The translations under genes and the position numbers were made by a program. 64,000 nucleotides of DNA from Lanius collurio. Its lineage: Eukaryota; Chordata; Aves; Passeriformes; Laniidae. Under the pieces are notes generated by a model. The model saw only the letters and a list, made by a program, of their open reading frames with translations. It had not been told where the DNA came from and ran no database searches. Numbering within the stretch: position 1 is the first letter of the stretch; every line of letters begins with the position of its first letter. The stretch spans positions 20,014,775 to 20,078,774 of the forward strand of contig JACBWW010000016.1 in NCBI GenBank assembly GCA_020086605.1. Direction: 5' to 3'. Below are positions 50,871 to 64,000 of the stretch, in pieces.

Positions 50871-53800
50871 ATCCCAAAAATTCAAACTATCTTCAGGTAG
50901 AAAAGGAAGTATTTTTTAAGTAGGGTTTATGCAGTTAAAATACCATTCCATACTGTCCAGATCATCAGAATAAACAAACTGTTACTTATATAAGTAACCT
51001 GGCCATCTGCATTCAGGTTTGGTCTTGTTTGAAACAACAGTAAGTACCTACAAAAGTATCCTAAGGAATTCTGTCTCCTATTAAAAGACATTATTTTTAA
51101 ACTTGTCCAAATGTATCCCATTCTCAAGTTCAAAACCCCACTTCTGACAAAATTATCTGCCCACCCTGTTGCAGCATTGCTCTGTTCTATGTTACAGAAG
51201 ATTGCAATGCATTTCCAGCACATCTGATGCTACAGAAGTTTCAATAAACTTTGAAGTTACAAGTCAGGATGAGGGAAAAACTTGGATAGCAAGTAAGACC
51301 CTCTTCAACAGTATTTTGAAGACAACTGATTTCAGACTGCTTTGTACCACCAAGAAAGGTGCTTTAAATCATCTCCTTGCTAGGATTTTTCATATTTGAG
51401 GAGCAGTAGAAGTGACACCATGTGAGGAGATGAAGGTGACTTACATACCAGCTCCTCAGCTGATTAAACTTTGTCCTGACTATTGTCAGAAGACACATGA
51501 GCAAAGATGTCAAAACCCTGCCTAACTTCAGACTTTTAATGCTAGCACAGCAGCAGGCAGATAACATGGAACAGCACAGAAGGGAATTTGACAAGGGAAT
51601 GAGAAACAATTTTAAAAAAATCTGGAGAGAAGAAAAAACAGACCCCAAAAGATTAATTCTATTTCTCTCTTGGGTGATTTTTAACCACTGTTGTTGAGTT
51701 CACAGGTACATATTTGTTAGGCTTAGCAGCAAGGTTAAAGAGAGCTTGTAGCTTGTAGCTAGTACCACTACTCTTCATTTTCCCCTGTACCAGCAGCAAC
51801 TCATCCATTTTCTACCCTCACAACTTCCAATATCCATCCTCATCTGTCAGTTATACCTGACCTGTCGGCCAGAACACCTGGTGAATGAGTGTCTGGTGCC
51901 CAGTGAAGAAGGGAACGCTGATGTTTAGAAGTTCAAAGATTCCCTGGCACTCCAGGAGGACAAAGTCATACCCTGTGACTGAACAACTGACAGTCATCAT
52001 CTCTCAACATCATTTGTACAGACTGACATTAAAGAAATGTAGCTTAAGTAAGTGCTTGATAAACACAAAAATATAATCAAGATTTAAATACTATGGTTTC
52101 TTTTTCTCTGAATATATAAACATGATTTTTTTACAATTTACATTAATAGTTAAGGCTTCATGAAGTCAAAAGGTTTTACTGCTGAACTCGGCTAAATTAC
52201 TGTGATACTGCAATAAGATTTATCCCGCATTTAGAAACAAATATTGCATAAATAATAATAAAAAAAAAGCAGAGAAGGAAAAGGTCAGAGGAACCCATAA
52301 GCTACAGCAACAACCCATGAAGCTGTATCAAATTACAGCAAAAACAAAGTTCCCTACCAGATCAGTTTTTAAATCAGTTTACCCACTGTGCATGGCAATA
52401 ATCAGAGGTTTCTTTTTAACGTGTCTCATTTATCATCATTGTGGTTTTTGCAGTCATACACTGCTCTTGATCATGTTCATCTAATAAACCTCTAGGAAAG
52501 AGTAGGAGGTTTTGGTTTATTTGGGTTTTTCTGGATTGCCTTCTCTCTCCCATACTCTCCAGCAACATACATTTAATTCCTGTCAATCCACAGATAAAGC
52601 TGGCTGAGAGACAAAATTATCCTTTATTTTGCATCTATAAGATACAGAGACAAATACAGGTTTTGTACTACAGAACCTACACTAATAATGATCTGCTGGT
52701 GCAACAGAATTCTCTTTACTTGGGGAAAAGAAGCTGCTTCAGCTGTGAAGAAATACAGCAATGTGGCATTTTCACACTTCTGTCAAAGCTCTGTCTCAGA
52801 GGATTAAATCAGCTCAAACTTCTTCTGAGCCTAGTTAGAGGGGTTAAATATGACAGAGGATCCAAGCTATTTTCTTTAAAACTGAATAACTCACTTGTCC
52901 ATATCCCCAGTTTTGTAAACTTGATGACATTTAAGGGGCACAGGAGTAAGAAAAAACAGCATAAGCATTATGTACTTTTTTGATGGAAAGACCTCTATTA
53001 ACCATACTGTAAAACTAAAGAGTCCAGACACTGTTTGTCAAGCAAGATGGAAGACTAAAATAATGTAGACAGCAAATGGTAGCAGTGCACATGTACATAC
53101 TGCATAAATATTAAATATCCATGTTCTAACAAGACAGCTATAAGTAGACCCTGTAAAGAAAAAAAGAAAAAGGAACAACCATCTGCTTTAGAATTTCATT
53201 GGGAGAAGGCTGTGACTATAAAAAAAAAATTAAAACAAGAACACGTTACTAAGGCAAGATCTGTTCCAGGCTGTTCTTCCCCAGTGTCAGCCCCCTTTGA
53301 GAGAGGATCACATCTCTTATGGTTATGCAAACATTCAAATATACTACATTTTTTAATCTCTCCAAACAGGGATCTTTGATCACCAAAACCACCCTGTGTG
53401 ACTAATTTATAGTCATTAAAAATGTGTATTACCTTTGTAACAATTTCAATAACCAGTGCATTAAATCTATTTATGGGTTATTAAATATAAAGAAACCATG
53501 TCTGGATCAGAAAGCTCCTTCAGCTCCCAATAACCTGCTGCTGAGAGTGATCCAGGGAAGCAGCACTCTGTGCTTCTGCTGCTCTCACACTGCATATCCA
53601 CAAGTGTCCCTGCTGGATCTGGGGTACCACAGCTTCCACAAGCATTTGCCTTTTCTAATGCTATCAATATTTAAAGAATTAAGTTCACCTTAAGTGGAAA
53701 ATTACAGGGCTTTCAGAAGATTTTTCCCCAAGCCAAGAATCCTAGGTTTGTCTCAGTGCTATCCATACACAAATTCTGCCCAATCTGTCCAATCCTGAAA

Positions 53801-56800
53801 CAGGTTAATTTCTGTTTTGATGACAACCTTCAAAACAACTATCAGGCCCACAATTTATTTAATTAAATTATAAACTGAATGAAGCTCTTCTTGATTTATA
53901 TATTTTGTTTAGGGATATCAATCATATATCCCAGAATTGGAACAGCTTGTTTAAGAATTCATTAAGCACTGCATAACCTGACTTAATTGGACCTGCTTTG
54001 GGCCAGAGAGACATCCAGAAACAACTTCCAATCTCAAGCACATGTGACTTCATCATCCAAAAGTACAGTTTATCCTGATAAGCATATTGTGACTCCTGAG
54101 GGTTGTTTAAATTAAAAGGATGACAAGAATGTGATATAATACCGGACTGACAAGTGCCCATTACAAAGGTTTAAAGTAACAATATTTTTTGTGTGTTTTT
54201 TTCAGCAGCACACTTCCAAATTACAGTACTGAAATATATTAAATCCAGCTTTTTTGTTTCCCAAAAACACAGGGAACAATAAAGCAATAGGCTTAATGAA
54301 AGGTTACCAAATTCATTAACAATTTCGGCAACATAAAAAAATTGGTGGCATTCTGAAATTATCTAGGTTCCTAAAGAACACTGCAAAGCAGACTGAAATT
54401 TAGAACTTTTCCTCAAGGGAATATTAACTTTACTAGATTAGTCAGTTCTGACTAATTGTGACTATCTTTTATGACTACAAAACAGGGTCAGAAAGAAAAC
54501 CAAGAACCACCATTTCTCAATTATCTATTGAAACAACAATGTCAATGACCTCCTTCAAAACACACCATCCTAGTGCTAACCATTTAAAAGCAATTAAGCA
54601 TATCTTAGAGTGACTCTCATCCTATGAATAATGTGGGGGTTTAGATAGCATAAACATTAAACTCACAAGTTGTAAATACTCAATTTTCACAAAGTTTGAG
54701 GATGGACTGAATTTACCAATTATATTATTTAAAAGCAGAAGTCTGCACAAACTGATTAAATATTCAAATGAGGAAAGGGGTCCCTTCCTCTTCACAAACT
54801 ACAGATGGAAGGTAGTTTTTAAATTTCCAGAATTTAAAAGTGTTTATATGAATTAAGAGTTAAAGGCAGGCCCAGGCAAAAGTGCAGTAAAGGCTTTTGA
54901 AATGGGTGAGAAGGGAGCTCTTCTTCAGTGGCCACCTCTTTTTCCTCCACTCCCCTTTCCAACCTCCACAGCATCCAATGGTTTTGGCTGACAGATACAG
55001 ACCCCTTAAAATTTCCCTACTGGAGCCTCTAACCCAGTGAAGAGCAAGAGCTTTTATGAAGAACAATGCAAGATCAACTCTCCAAAACAGGGTACCAGAA
55101 AACACATCCATAAGCAAAAGGAGAAAGCAAGCTGAAGCAGCACAGTGCTCCAAGAACAATCAGGGGACAGGGCTGGAAAGGGGTAAATAACCTGCACACC
55201 TCAGAGATGCATGAGTTTCACTGGGAGAAAAAAAACAAACCAGCTTAACACAACCAGCACAAGCTGCTCCCACAGAATTCCAAAAGCTTTATTTAGCTTT
55301 GACTGCAGCGAGACCACTTGAGTCTACTTCTCAAAGCCCACGCAGAGCTTTACATTTGTTTAGCTAAAAAATCAAGGAGGTTTATATTAAGCAAACACAG
55401 CACATGAATGAGACCTTGAGACAGGGTAATAGGAACTGCCATGGTAGATGATCCAAAACCCAAAGATGTCCAACCAAATGGCATCAAGTGCTTCAGAAAG
55501 TCCCAGGGAATTGTAATGGAGTAACTTGCTCATGGGGAGTCTTCTTCCAACCCCCTGATTTTCTGACACATTCAGATTTACAGTATTAGTATATTTTTCC
55601 TGTATTCAACTTAAGGTAATAGCCTCATAAACCACATATTCAGTTATTTCTACGAAACTCAGTAAGAGCTTTTTTTGATGAGAGGATTAATTCATTATGA
55701 TTTTCAAAAAACAATATTCTCCCCCAAATGCTACAAACTCAGATTTTACTTTGTTTAACATACCTGGCAAGCTAAAAAAACAAAGTTCTGCTTTTTGTGG
55801 CTTTGCTGTTCATTTTGCCTCTCCTTCCTATTATATATTTAATATCTTCTCAATATAAAAACAATTTCTCTCAAATCACAAATGGAGAAAGTCTACCCCA
55901 TGCTGTTTTCTACATTAGCAGAAGTAAAGACAGGAAAAGTTGTCAGCTGCTTGTAGGACAGTATTTAAATTATAACCAAAAATTGGGCATTTTGTTGTTT
56001 CACACTCAGAACAAAAAAACCTTGTTTTAATCTTAGATTTATTTTTCTGACTATTTAAGTGATATAAAATCAAAACCTCCATACAAAACCTCACTACAGA
56101 GGGCAAGATGAAACACAAGACAAGCATACTGTGGTTTTGAGTTCTGCTTAATAAAAAAACTATTGCTGTTATATTTCAGAAACATTAGCCAGTATTCATC
56201 TGTGCTTGAGGATCACTCAAGATCTGTTGAATTTTAAAAAGTGTAATGAAATACACTAAAAAGCCCTCATCAAGTAATTCATAATAAATTTAAAATATTA
56301 TTTCTTATCTTTTCTATTTTATTATATATTTCCACATGGATCATTAATATTACTTTGTTTACAATTGTCATTTCATTGCAAATAATTCTACTCCTAATTT
56401 GGGCTAAATGCAATATTCTCCCTGACATATAATATTTCTACTCCAATTTTCTGCTTTTACATGATAAACTTCTTATCCTAAGATTCAAAGTCCATTTTTA
56501 TTTGATGTTCAAACAAAATAAATGGATGATAAAACTCCAAATGCTTTCTACAATGGAGAGAATGGAGTTTTTTAAAAGAAAGGAAACAAAACCCAAAACT
56601 TAACCACTATTATCCAGAAAAAGAAATCATTAAATGATAAAGGAAGGCAATACAGAGACAAAGCATCCAGGAAAGGATTGAAAAAGCAAAAGTGAATTTC
56701 AAACTGCTTCCAAACCATAAATCTAAGTGACAAAGGAACATATTTTCATATGCAACAGTAAAGCAAAACAGGAGAAGTGCAAAGATTTATTAGTTCCTTT

Positions 56801-58085
56801 TGAGCACAGAAGTATTTTTTTAAATGAAACTAACTCACAGGGCTCTACTACATGCATATATTTCAGTAATAACAGTAAATGTTTTGAAATTATGTTCCTC
56901 TAATAACTTTCTTGTTTTTGCAAATACTAATTTGGGCTAATTTTCAACAGAACTGGTAACAATGGGTACTGGCAGGTACAGACAGATCAAAACATTTGTT
57001 CTGACCTGCTCACACTGTGATTATGGGAAACTGGATAAAAAGTAAGACCACACATCAACTTCTCTCACAACCAGTTTACAACAATAAAAAAGTAGAAAAT
57101 TCCAGAATAAACAGCAGAAGTTTTAGTAACTGGTGCTGTCAAAAACATACTGTAAGTATTAGTCAAATACTGCAGTCAATCTGTATTATTACAACAAAGG
57201 TTGACAGAAACCAGCTGTATTAATCACCATCATTTCTTTCTGCCCCAAGACATCCAGACTGGACTCTCAAGGTTGCCAAGCAGAGGAATGTGGCTTCTGA
57301 GCAGCTTTATGCAACTACTGAATCTCACCAGTTACAAGCAAGTCTGAGATGTGTATTCTAAACAAGAAATTCCATGAAAGCTCCTGCAGAAATACCAACT
57401 ACTTTAACTTAAGAGGCTTTTTACAAATAAGATCACCTTACTAGACACACAGCTACTTTGAAACCATTACTTTCAGAGGTTTCAAAAACTGACTGCTATG
57501 AGTTTAAGCTATAAAAAAATATTATTCCATTTAGACTTTTAAATTAATTCAGTAATATTTAAATAACGAAATTACTAATTGTGCCCCAGTAGTAAGAGAA
57601 GCAATCCCTACCTGTGTTATTTTTGGCAGGCTTTTCAAGGCAAAGGAATGAGTCAGCTTTTTCCTGTAGCTTATGTTATACTTGCTGGCATCTCCCCAGC
57701 TTTGCAAGTCTCAAAAGTATTTCCAAGTGCTAGACGTGAAGTTACACCCACAAAGTTTATACAGAATGACAACATTTGTCCCCATCGTGGTTAAAATTTA
57801 ACCAAAAACTGTAATTGAACTACAATGAAATGTCTTCTATGCATTCTGCTTTATTTCAGCTTGCTTTCTTTACAACAAATATACTTCATGAAAAGCTGCA
57901 AAACAATAGAATTGCTAATAAAGCAAAAAATTAACATTTCACCAAAAAATGCCACATGAATACATTCATACAGATGATTCACTTCATCAGCAAGAGAGCA
58001 CGCGTTGAAATACTTTACAATTAGCACTCTAGATGTGGTTTCCCATTTCTCCCTATGTCTTTGGTGGCTTCAGCAAATTTTTTTT

Positions 58086-58125
58086 CCTACAACATGCCTA
58101 CAACTCCTACAACGTGCCTAAATGC
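58086..58125. repeat. 20-bp tandem duplication
   Basis: CCTACAACATGCCTACAACT followed directly by CCTACAACGTGCCTAAATGC. Confidence 0.75.
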
Positions 58126-61100
58126 ACTAGGAAGCCTTTCAACAGCTAGATATACTTCTAAAATTCTGAGAAAAAAAAAAAAAAACACTACATTTTGCAC
58201 AGTTCCTTAATTTTATATTGACACTACCTAATTCCCCAAACAAAGTGCAATCTCAATTAAAAAAAAATCCGTAACTGGATGTGTTTTCCTGGCATAATGA
58301 AAGTAAAGAACATGTACAGATTTATAAGAAGCTTAAGGATAAGCACCTACCTGAGCTGACTCTAGTTCAGCAGGAATAAAGGAAAACAATCTGCTCTCAA
58401 CAACCCACTCAAAACTCATTCACGTAGAAAGGGAAAGTAGACCATGAGGTGCTTGCTACTTCAACACACATACAAGTATCTTGGTTTTAGTCACTAATGT
58501 CACAACTTCGACTTTAATGCTGCTTCACCTTCTAACAGAAAGGAATGTTTATGCTTAATATCAAAACACACATTGTTACTCCTTAAAACATTAAGGTAGA
58601 AAGCAGGAGACAAATGAATCAAGGGCTATGCCTTGATATGAGTACTGAAAAATTGTTATGTTCTGAACTCACGTATTTTTACCCCCTCCTAATCATTTTA
58701 TGTAAATTTGGATATCAACACTAAAATGAGAGGTTTAAGGATAGCTACCTCATGACAATATATTTTTTGCTCAGCCTTAAAAAAAAGAAAAAGTGGAGTC
58801 TTTTAAATCACTCATTGTAACAACAAACTAGCTCTTAGAAAGTACTACCAGGGAAGAAATTTCAGGGCACAAGAAGTCATAAAAGTACTGTCAAAAGCCT
58901 AAGGCCCCTTCAGTGAAAAGCCACAATAACATGAAATATCAACAGTGTTCCAACGACCCCAACTGTAGTCAGCCAACTGCCTAATCACTAATCCATAACA
59001 AAAAAAATAATTATGCAAGATTTATCTAAAAAGTTTGGAAAGTAGAAAATCCCAAGCCAAAGTATGTAACCTGCAGGTTGTCCCACAGTATTTCTCCAAC
59101 AGCCTGTGCTGCACTGCTGGAGGGGCAGCAACCCAGGGCTTCCAGGACAGCCTAAGGAGAGTTTGTTTAAATAAAACTAGAACCTGTTCAGATATTCAAC
59201 AGTATTGTAAGTAAATCCATTTTTAAGCCACTCTGCTTTGAAAGCCTGATGGCTCTAGATGACTCCTAGCTTTTATGGTAAAATTTATCACAACTGAGGT
59301 TCACTTGCAAAATAGCCACAGCACTGGCACAGATGCTGGTTCTTAAATAATTTACTTAGTTTTTCTCCTACTCACACAGTGCCAACATGACTCAAACAGA
59401 TTAAACACTTGTCAAACATATGTTTATAAGATGTGTGCAATTTTTAGTTCAACCAGTCACGGGGTAATAAACTACAGATACCTCATACCAGCTACTTCAC
59501 TATTAGTATATTCTAAAAATTTGTTCTGAAATTTGAATGTCTCAGGACAAATTAATGCTAAGCAACCTTCATAGAAATTACCAGTGCAGAGGTAGAACCT
59601 CTGAAAAAAGTTATTTGCAAAAATCAAGGCAGGTGGGTGATGTATCCATAGAGCTCCAGCAATACTATCAGGCACTACTGGGATCTCAGGTGCTGCTTTT
59701 TGTTTATTCTCAGAACACAAAATTCTCTGTTACAAGAAACAAAAGTCTTTTACCACAAACAGAAATCTAAATGTATTAGACCCATTTATTGTTTGATTAC
59801 TATACAACAAAAACTTAAGGAGGTTATTTCTTAAGTAACTAAAATTACATAACTAAAAACCTAAATTACTTAAGTAACTAAATTCCATCTCTTAATTGAA
59901 AAAGAAAGACAGAACTTACATTTTACTTTACTATATTTCCAGCAAAGTTTCCCCTAAATCTTCTCCACTCTCCTTCTGTTCAGAAAGAGAACTAAAATTT
60001 CATATACATCATCACAGCAACAAAGTACAGCCATAAAATACATAATCACAACCCCTTTTTTATCCTCACACGAATAAAGCAGGTTTTTGGGGGTTTGGCT
60101 TGAGTTTTTTTTAAATTAATGAATGTGCACACAGCTTTGTGGAAAGCCACACCATAATTACAACTGCCTATAGACCTACACATTTCATACAATCTTCCAC
60201 AAAAAATATATATTAAAAAGAAACGTGTTTTACCAGAGATTAAGGCATTTGAAAGAAAAAAAAATTAATTTAATACTGTTTATAAGAATTAACAAGTCTT
60301 CTGTACTACCACAAAGCTGCATAAAATACACAGTATGCATCTGAGCCTACTCAAAGACACAGAAATGTCACTTTGAAAGCTGCAAAAAGCTGGAAATCCA
60401 GAGAATGAGAAATACAACAATTTTTGCAAGCAGGGATCCCTAATTTAACAAAAATACATAAAAGACTTCCAAAGGGAATTTCTAGTCCTTTATAAAAGAC
60501 TAGTTCACATACAATTGTGTCCTACCAGGAGAGATTAATGCTGTAGTTGGACACACAAAAAAACCTGCAACTCCTGAATTTCCTGGAGAACAGGTACCAT
60601 TCCTGTGGGATGCCTGCACCAGTGGGATGCCCATCCACCACCACTGCTTGTGATTATCTAACTCCAGGTTCCTTCCTTCCCTCTGCAGGCAGCAGGCTGG
60701 TGAATGCTGGACAGGCTCCTCACTGCAGTAACAGCGAGCATAAACCTGCTGAGCTGACAAGAACATGTTCCACAGGACACCACAGTCCACAAGAGAACCC
60801 CCAGCTAAAACAAAACCCTAAATGCTCCTTAAAAAAAGGATACAAAACCTCTGCTTCCAGCAGGCAGATGTGACTGTTCATTTGACCACAGGGAAAATGT
60901 TATTAATCCACAGACAAGCCTGTGTTCCTAACAGTGAAAATCCCTCCAATCTAGTCCTAATGAGAGGAATTTACCCTGAACTTCCCAATGGTCCCACAGT
61001 GAGAGCTGTCAAAAATGTGCCATATTCAGTATGCAATTCTAAAGGAAAGGAAATAGTGGGTCAACAATACAAGATAAAAGGGCCAGTGTGATGAACACCA

Positions 61101-61962
61101 TCACCATAAAGTGCAGTCCTGGTTCCCAGCCACTGAAACACAGCCTGCTTGCCATGCAACAGGAGAGATGTTGAACACATGACATAAACATATACTGAAC
61201 ACTGTCCCACATTTAAGGAAAAGAAAGGGCTGTGTGCCAAACTCAAATTAATCACCTAGTTTCTGGAGCCAGACTAATTCAAATCAATCAAAATAACAGA
61301 GAGATACCACATCAAAGCTGTAGCAGGGCAAACCAGAAAGAAAGACAAAAGGCACTGTTACTCTATCAATTTTACCAGCTTGTACTGAAATTTGCTACAC
61401 ATTATCACAGGATTGCTACTGCTTAGAGCACAGTAAGAGAAAAATATCAGATTGCTGGTAACTGTCAAGATCCCATTTTGCCATTCCTACCTAAATGGAC
61501 ACCTCCAAGAGAAACCAAAAAAGAAAAATTGCCAAGTCCTACCTAATTTTTCTCAGTTCAATTTTTTTTGTCTGTTCAGTTGCTTTTTTCCAAAACACAT
61601 TACACAGATGTAAATATACATATACAAAATTAGTACTATTTTCCAATAGGTTTACCAGCAACATGCAAAAAAGCCCCATCTACTGTGTAGGTTATTAAAA
61701 TTAAAAACTATAGTTGAGAACTGAAGCTTTATAAAAACAGATGTTCACAGCATACAATTTCTCCAAGATACAGAATCACTCCTTGTCAGGTGATTGTTGG
61801 AATCTGAATATGACAGGAACTGCAACTCATCCCACCCCTAGGTGCACTTAACTGCTGGTTTTACTGAAGTTATACTGTGCTTTGATCCTCTACCAGAATA
61901 AAGAATAACTAGGCCAAGTATAGCAAGAAGGCACAAAGGTCATTTTGAAAATAAAAAACAGG

Positions 61963-61998
61963 GGTGTATATACATATATATACAATCATTATATACAC
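61963..61998. repeat. TA-rich microsatellite-like stretch
   Basis: Interrupted TA/CA alternation (GTGTATATACATATATATAC and ATTATATACACA). Confidence 0.7.
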
Positions 61999-63127
61999 AT
62001 TTACAAGTAAATTGAATATTGGATAATGAATACACCTCTCCCCCTGTTATTTTGATGAAATTTATTTTCTTCTTAAAGCAACGCTAGAAAGTACCTATAT
62101 TACAATGTCTCTTGTAAAAGATATGAAATAAAAACAATTTAAAACCCGGGAACAGAAGTAACAACAGAAATGGCCATCTTGAAAAAAGCAGAAAATTAAG
62201 TGTGGTGAATCCTGCTGTTCATTCAAAAAAACTGTTCTGATTAATAGTACAGAATATAAAGCCATGCTGCATGTGAAGGACTTGAATTTTTCATTAAATC
62301 TGTGAAAGGTAGAGCACAGCAAGTTTCTTTCATAGATGCAAGCACTGGCTCTCAAGAGAGCAAAGAGGTCTCTCCTGTGTAATAACCTCACATATACAAA
62401 GGTCCACATTGCATAAGGTCAAGTCACCAACGAGTCATTTTCCTTAAACATCAAAATCAGCATCATCAGAAGCATTTCAACAAACACAGAGCTGGGATTT
62501 TTCACACTTTTATTTTATTGTTTTCACACAAAGTTTAAGATATAGTTATCTGTCATTTTCACCTTCACATGCCAAAAGAGAAGGTCAGAGTCTAAATGGC
62601 CAAGCTATGAAACCATCAGACTTTACAACAGACAGAAATTCCTAACTTCTGCTTCCTCAGATGGTAAAAATTACTGTCAATTAATAGAGCTGAAAGAAAT
62701 GACACTCAGGAAATAACACACCAGCAACCCTGGGAGGCTTAAGAGAGCTGGATCCATTTATATCAGAATGCCTGAAGAGATCATTATATTATCTATGTTG
62801 ATCTTGTATAGCTCACAGAACATCTGAAACATTTCGTCGCCCAGCCTATAATAAGCCCTGTAATTAGGGTACAGTGTTCTAACACAGAAAAACCCTAAGC
62901 TGCTCTATATGCAGCAGACCACCACAAAGGCCAAATCATATGCAGCAGAGGGGAGCTAATTATTGGCAAAATTAGACTTCATGATGCCACCAAGCAATTT
63001 TCACACTGTTACTGCGTACAAATTCTTCTGCAGCTCTCTTGCACCAATTTTATTTCGAGCACTTGAACAAAGCCAAGCAACCAAATATTTATGAGACAGC
63101 TTCCCATACTGCTTCAAGCAGCTACTG

Positions 63128-63172
63128 CAAAACATATACAACTGCTTTGAACATTACAAAACATATACAACT
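63128..63172. repeat. Short direct repeat, 29-bp spacing
   Basis: CAAAACATATACAACT occurs at 63128-63143 and again at 63157-63172, exact copies. Confidence 0.9.
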
Positions 63173-64000
63173 CTGAGACATCTAAATCCAGTTTATTTAG
63201 TACCAAACCGAAGATAAATTAGAGGCAGTTAATATTGTCTTAGAGTACCCCATACCAAGGATTAGAGATGAAGACTTCTAACTGGGGGTAAGTAATCTTT
63301 TAAAATTCAAAAATAGGAAGCTGATGTTTCAGTTCTAAACTGAAAGGAAAAAGGGAATTCTGTTTAACTCTTAACAAAAGTGGCTACTAGAAAAACTAAA
63401 CCAAGAAAGGAGACCCTTATACTTAACCCACGTTTGGCTTTGTTTAAAGGTAAAACCAAATGTCTAAAAGATAAAACATTGTAACACTCAAGTTATAGGA
63501 AAGACACTGGTGACATTTTTACCCTTAATACTAAAATCTAGCAAGACCAGGGGAAAAAACCACAGGGACGAAGTAAGCAGCAGGAATATTTCTTCAGTGC
63601 AAACAAAGCAATCCTTAGAACAGCTTACACAAACACACAGTACTTGTAGCACCACGAAAGAAACTTGTTTTGTGAACTCAATAACCTCTGCTGTCTCTGT
63701 ACATTCTGATGTACTTCTCTGTCAGCCCATGTCAGTACCTACTTCCCTGTTTCTGTTTGGGATCCTTCTGCTTTCCAGCTCACCAGGGCTCCTTCTTTTG
63801 GTTGTTTTGGCTGAAGTCCCAGAGAAATAACAACAGCCCTTGAGCTGAGTGTCAGAGAGCCCAAGAAGCATCAGGTGCCCAAGGGAATCTTCAGCCCAGG
63901 TCTTTAGCACAGCCTCTGTTAATGCAGGACTTTTTTTCCCAAATGGGAACATGGAATTGAGATAGAGCCTGACTGCAAAGCAAGAGTAAATAATTGCTTT

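Larger units (their letters stand above)
1..64000 (-). other. FAF1: FAF1 gene body (internal part)
   Basis: The window lies inside FAF1, transcribed from high to low coordinate. Six in-order minus-strand exons with compatible phases support this, and no exon of another gene was recognised. FAF1 is known as a multi-domain ubiquitin-binding adaptor (UBA, UBL1, UBL2, UAS, UBX) that binds polyubiquitin, Hsp70 and the p97/VCP segregase, and was first found as a Fas-binding factor. Neither gene end is present: the exons for the first ~38 residues should lie beyond 64000, and everything after about residue 249 below position 1. Gene boundaries are inferred; the exons are read directly. Confidence 0.93.
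50303..64000 (-). other. FAF1: FAF1 upstream intron, 3' part only (at least 13.7 kb)
   Basis: Ends in acceptor TTTTCAG next to 50302 and runs past the window end. I searched for the preceding FAF1 exon (family sequence ACTGIENIDEAITLLEQ..NWDLV) and did not see it, so the intron probably continues. A GC-rich patch sits close to the acceptor (50520-50870); other small patches near 60.5-60.8 and 63.7-63.95 kb are GC-richer than average. TA-rich microsatellite DNA lies at 61.96-62.0 kb. No gene is supported. Confidence 0.8.

Noticed and set aside
51497..51697. 66-codon plus-strand frame with charged helix-like text (ADNMEQHRREFDKGMRNNF)
   Set aside because: Looks protein-like at first, but no known family, no longer frame around it, and no poly-A tail to suggest a processed pseudogene.
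1..64000. CRISPR array, operon, phage or other novel system
   Set aside because: The window is intronic vertebrate DNA. No regularly spaced repeats, no clustered genes and no tRNA/rRNA were seen on either strand.

Overview
This is a vertebrate nuclear window, most likely from a bird. It is AT-rich and intron-dominated, has no bacterial-style gene packing, and carries CR1 LINE fragments of avian type (antisense 3' ends of the form CATAGAA...GGTCTGGGTTGGAAGG, and a late-ORF2 tract encoding RDLGVLVDS). A neoavian or passerine source fits the CR1 flavour, but the sequence alone does not prove it.

The whole window appears to lie inside one gene, FAF1 (Fas-associated factor 1), on the minus strand. 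Six consecutive coding exons can be read. From 5' to 3' of the gene they are 50256-50302, 47255-47466, 44103-44194, 43664-43752, 35404-35509 and 3492-3578. All have canonical AG acceptors and GT donors, and the phases join without a break. Together they give 633 nt (211 codons), about residues 39-249 of a roughly 650-residue protein: the end of the UBA domain, a Ser/Ala/Pro linker, all of UBL1 and most of UBL2. The start codon, first UBA exons, UAS domain and UBX domain lie outside the window.

Layout, low to high coordinate: 1-3491 is an incomplete intron. 3579-35403 is a 31.8-kb intron with a short antisense CR1 3' end near 4.5 kb, a purine-skewed block at 8.7-9.3 kb, a hairpin/TA microsatellite cluster at 19.7-19.9 kb, and candidate conserved noncoding segments around 29.3-29.9 and 31.0-31.35 kb. 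35510-43663 is an 8.2-kb intron holding a CpG-richer patch and a 0.67-kb plus-oriented CR1. 43753-44102 is a 350-bp intron. 44195-47254 contains a 1.6-kb minus-oriented degraded CR1 and a good CTCF-like motif. 47467-50255 and 50303-64000 (open-ended) are AT-rich introns with no recognised genes.

No RNA gene, CRISPR array, operon or new protein system was found. The longer open reading frames other than the exons are low-complexity, repeat-derived or chance ORFs. The most interesting points are regulatory or structural: an inverted CR1 pair bracketing two small UBL1 exons, three CTCF-like motifs in divergent orientation, and candidate noncoding elements. All are hypotheses that need alignment or expression data.
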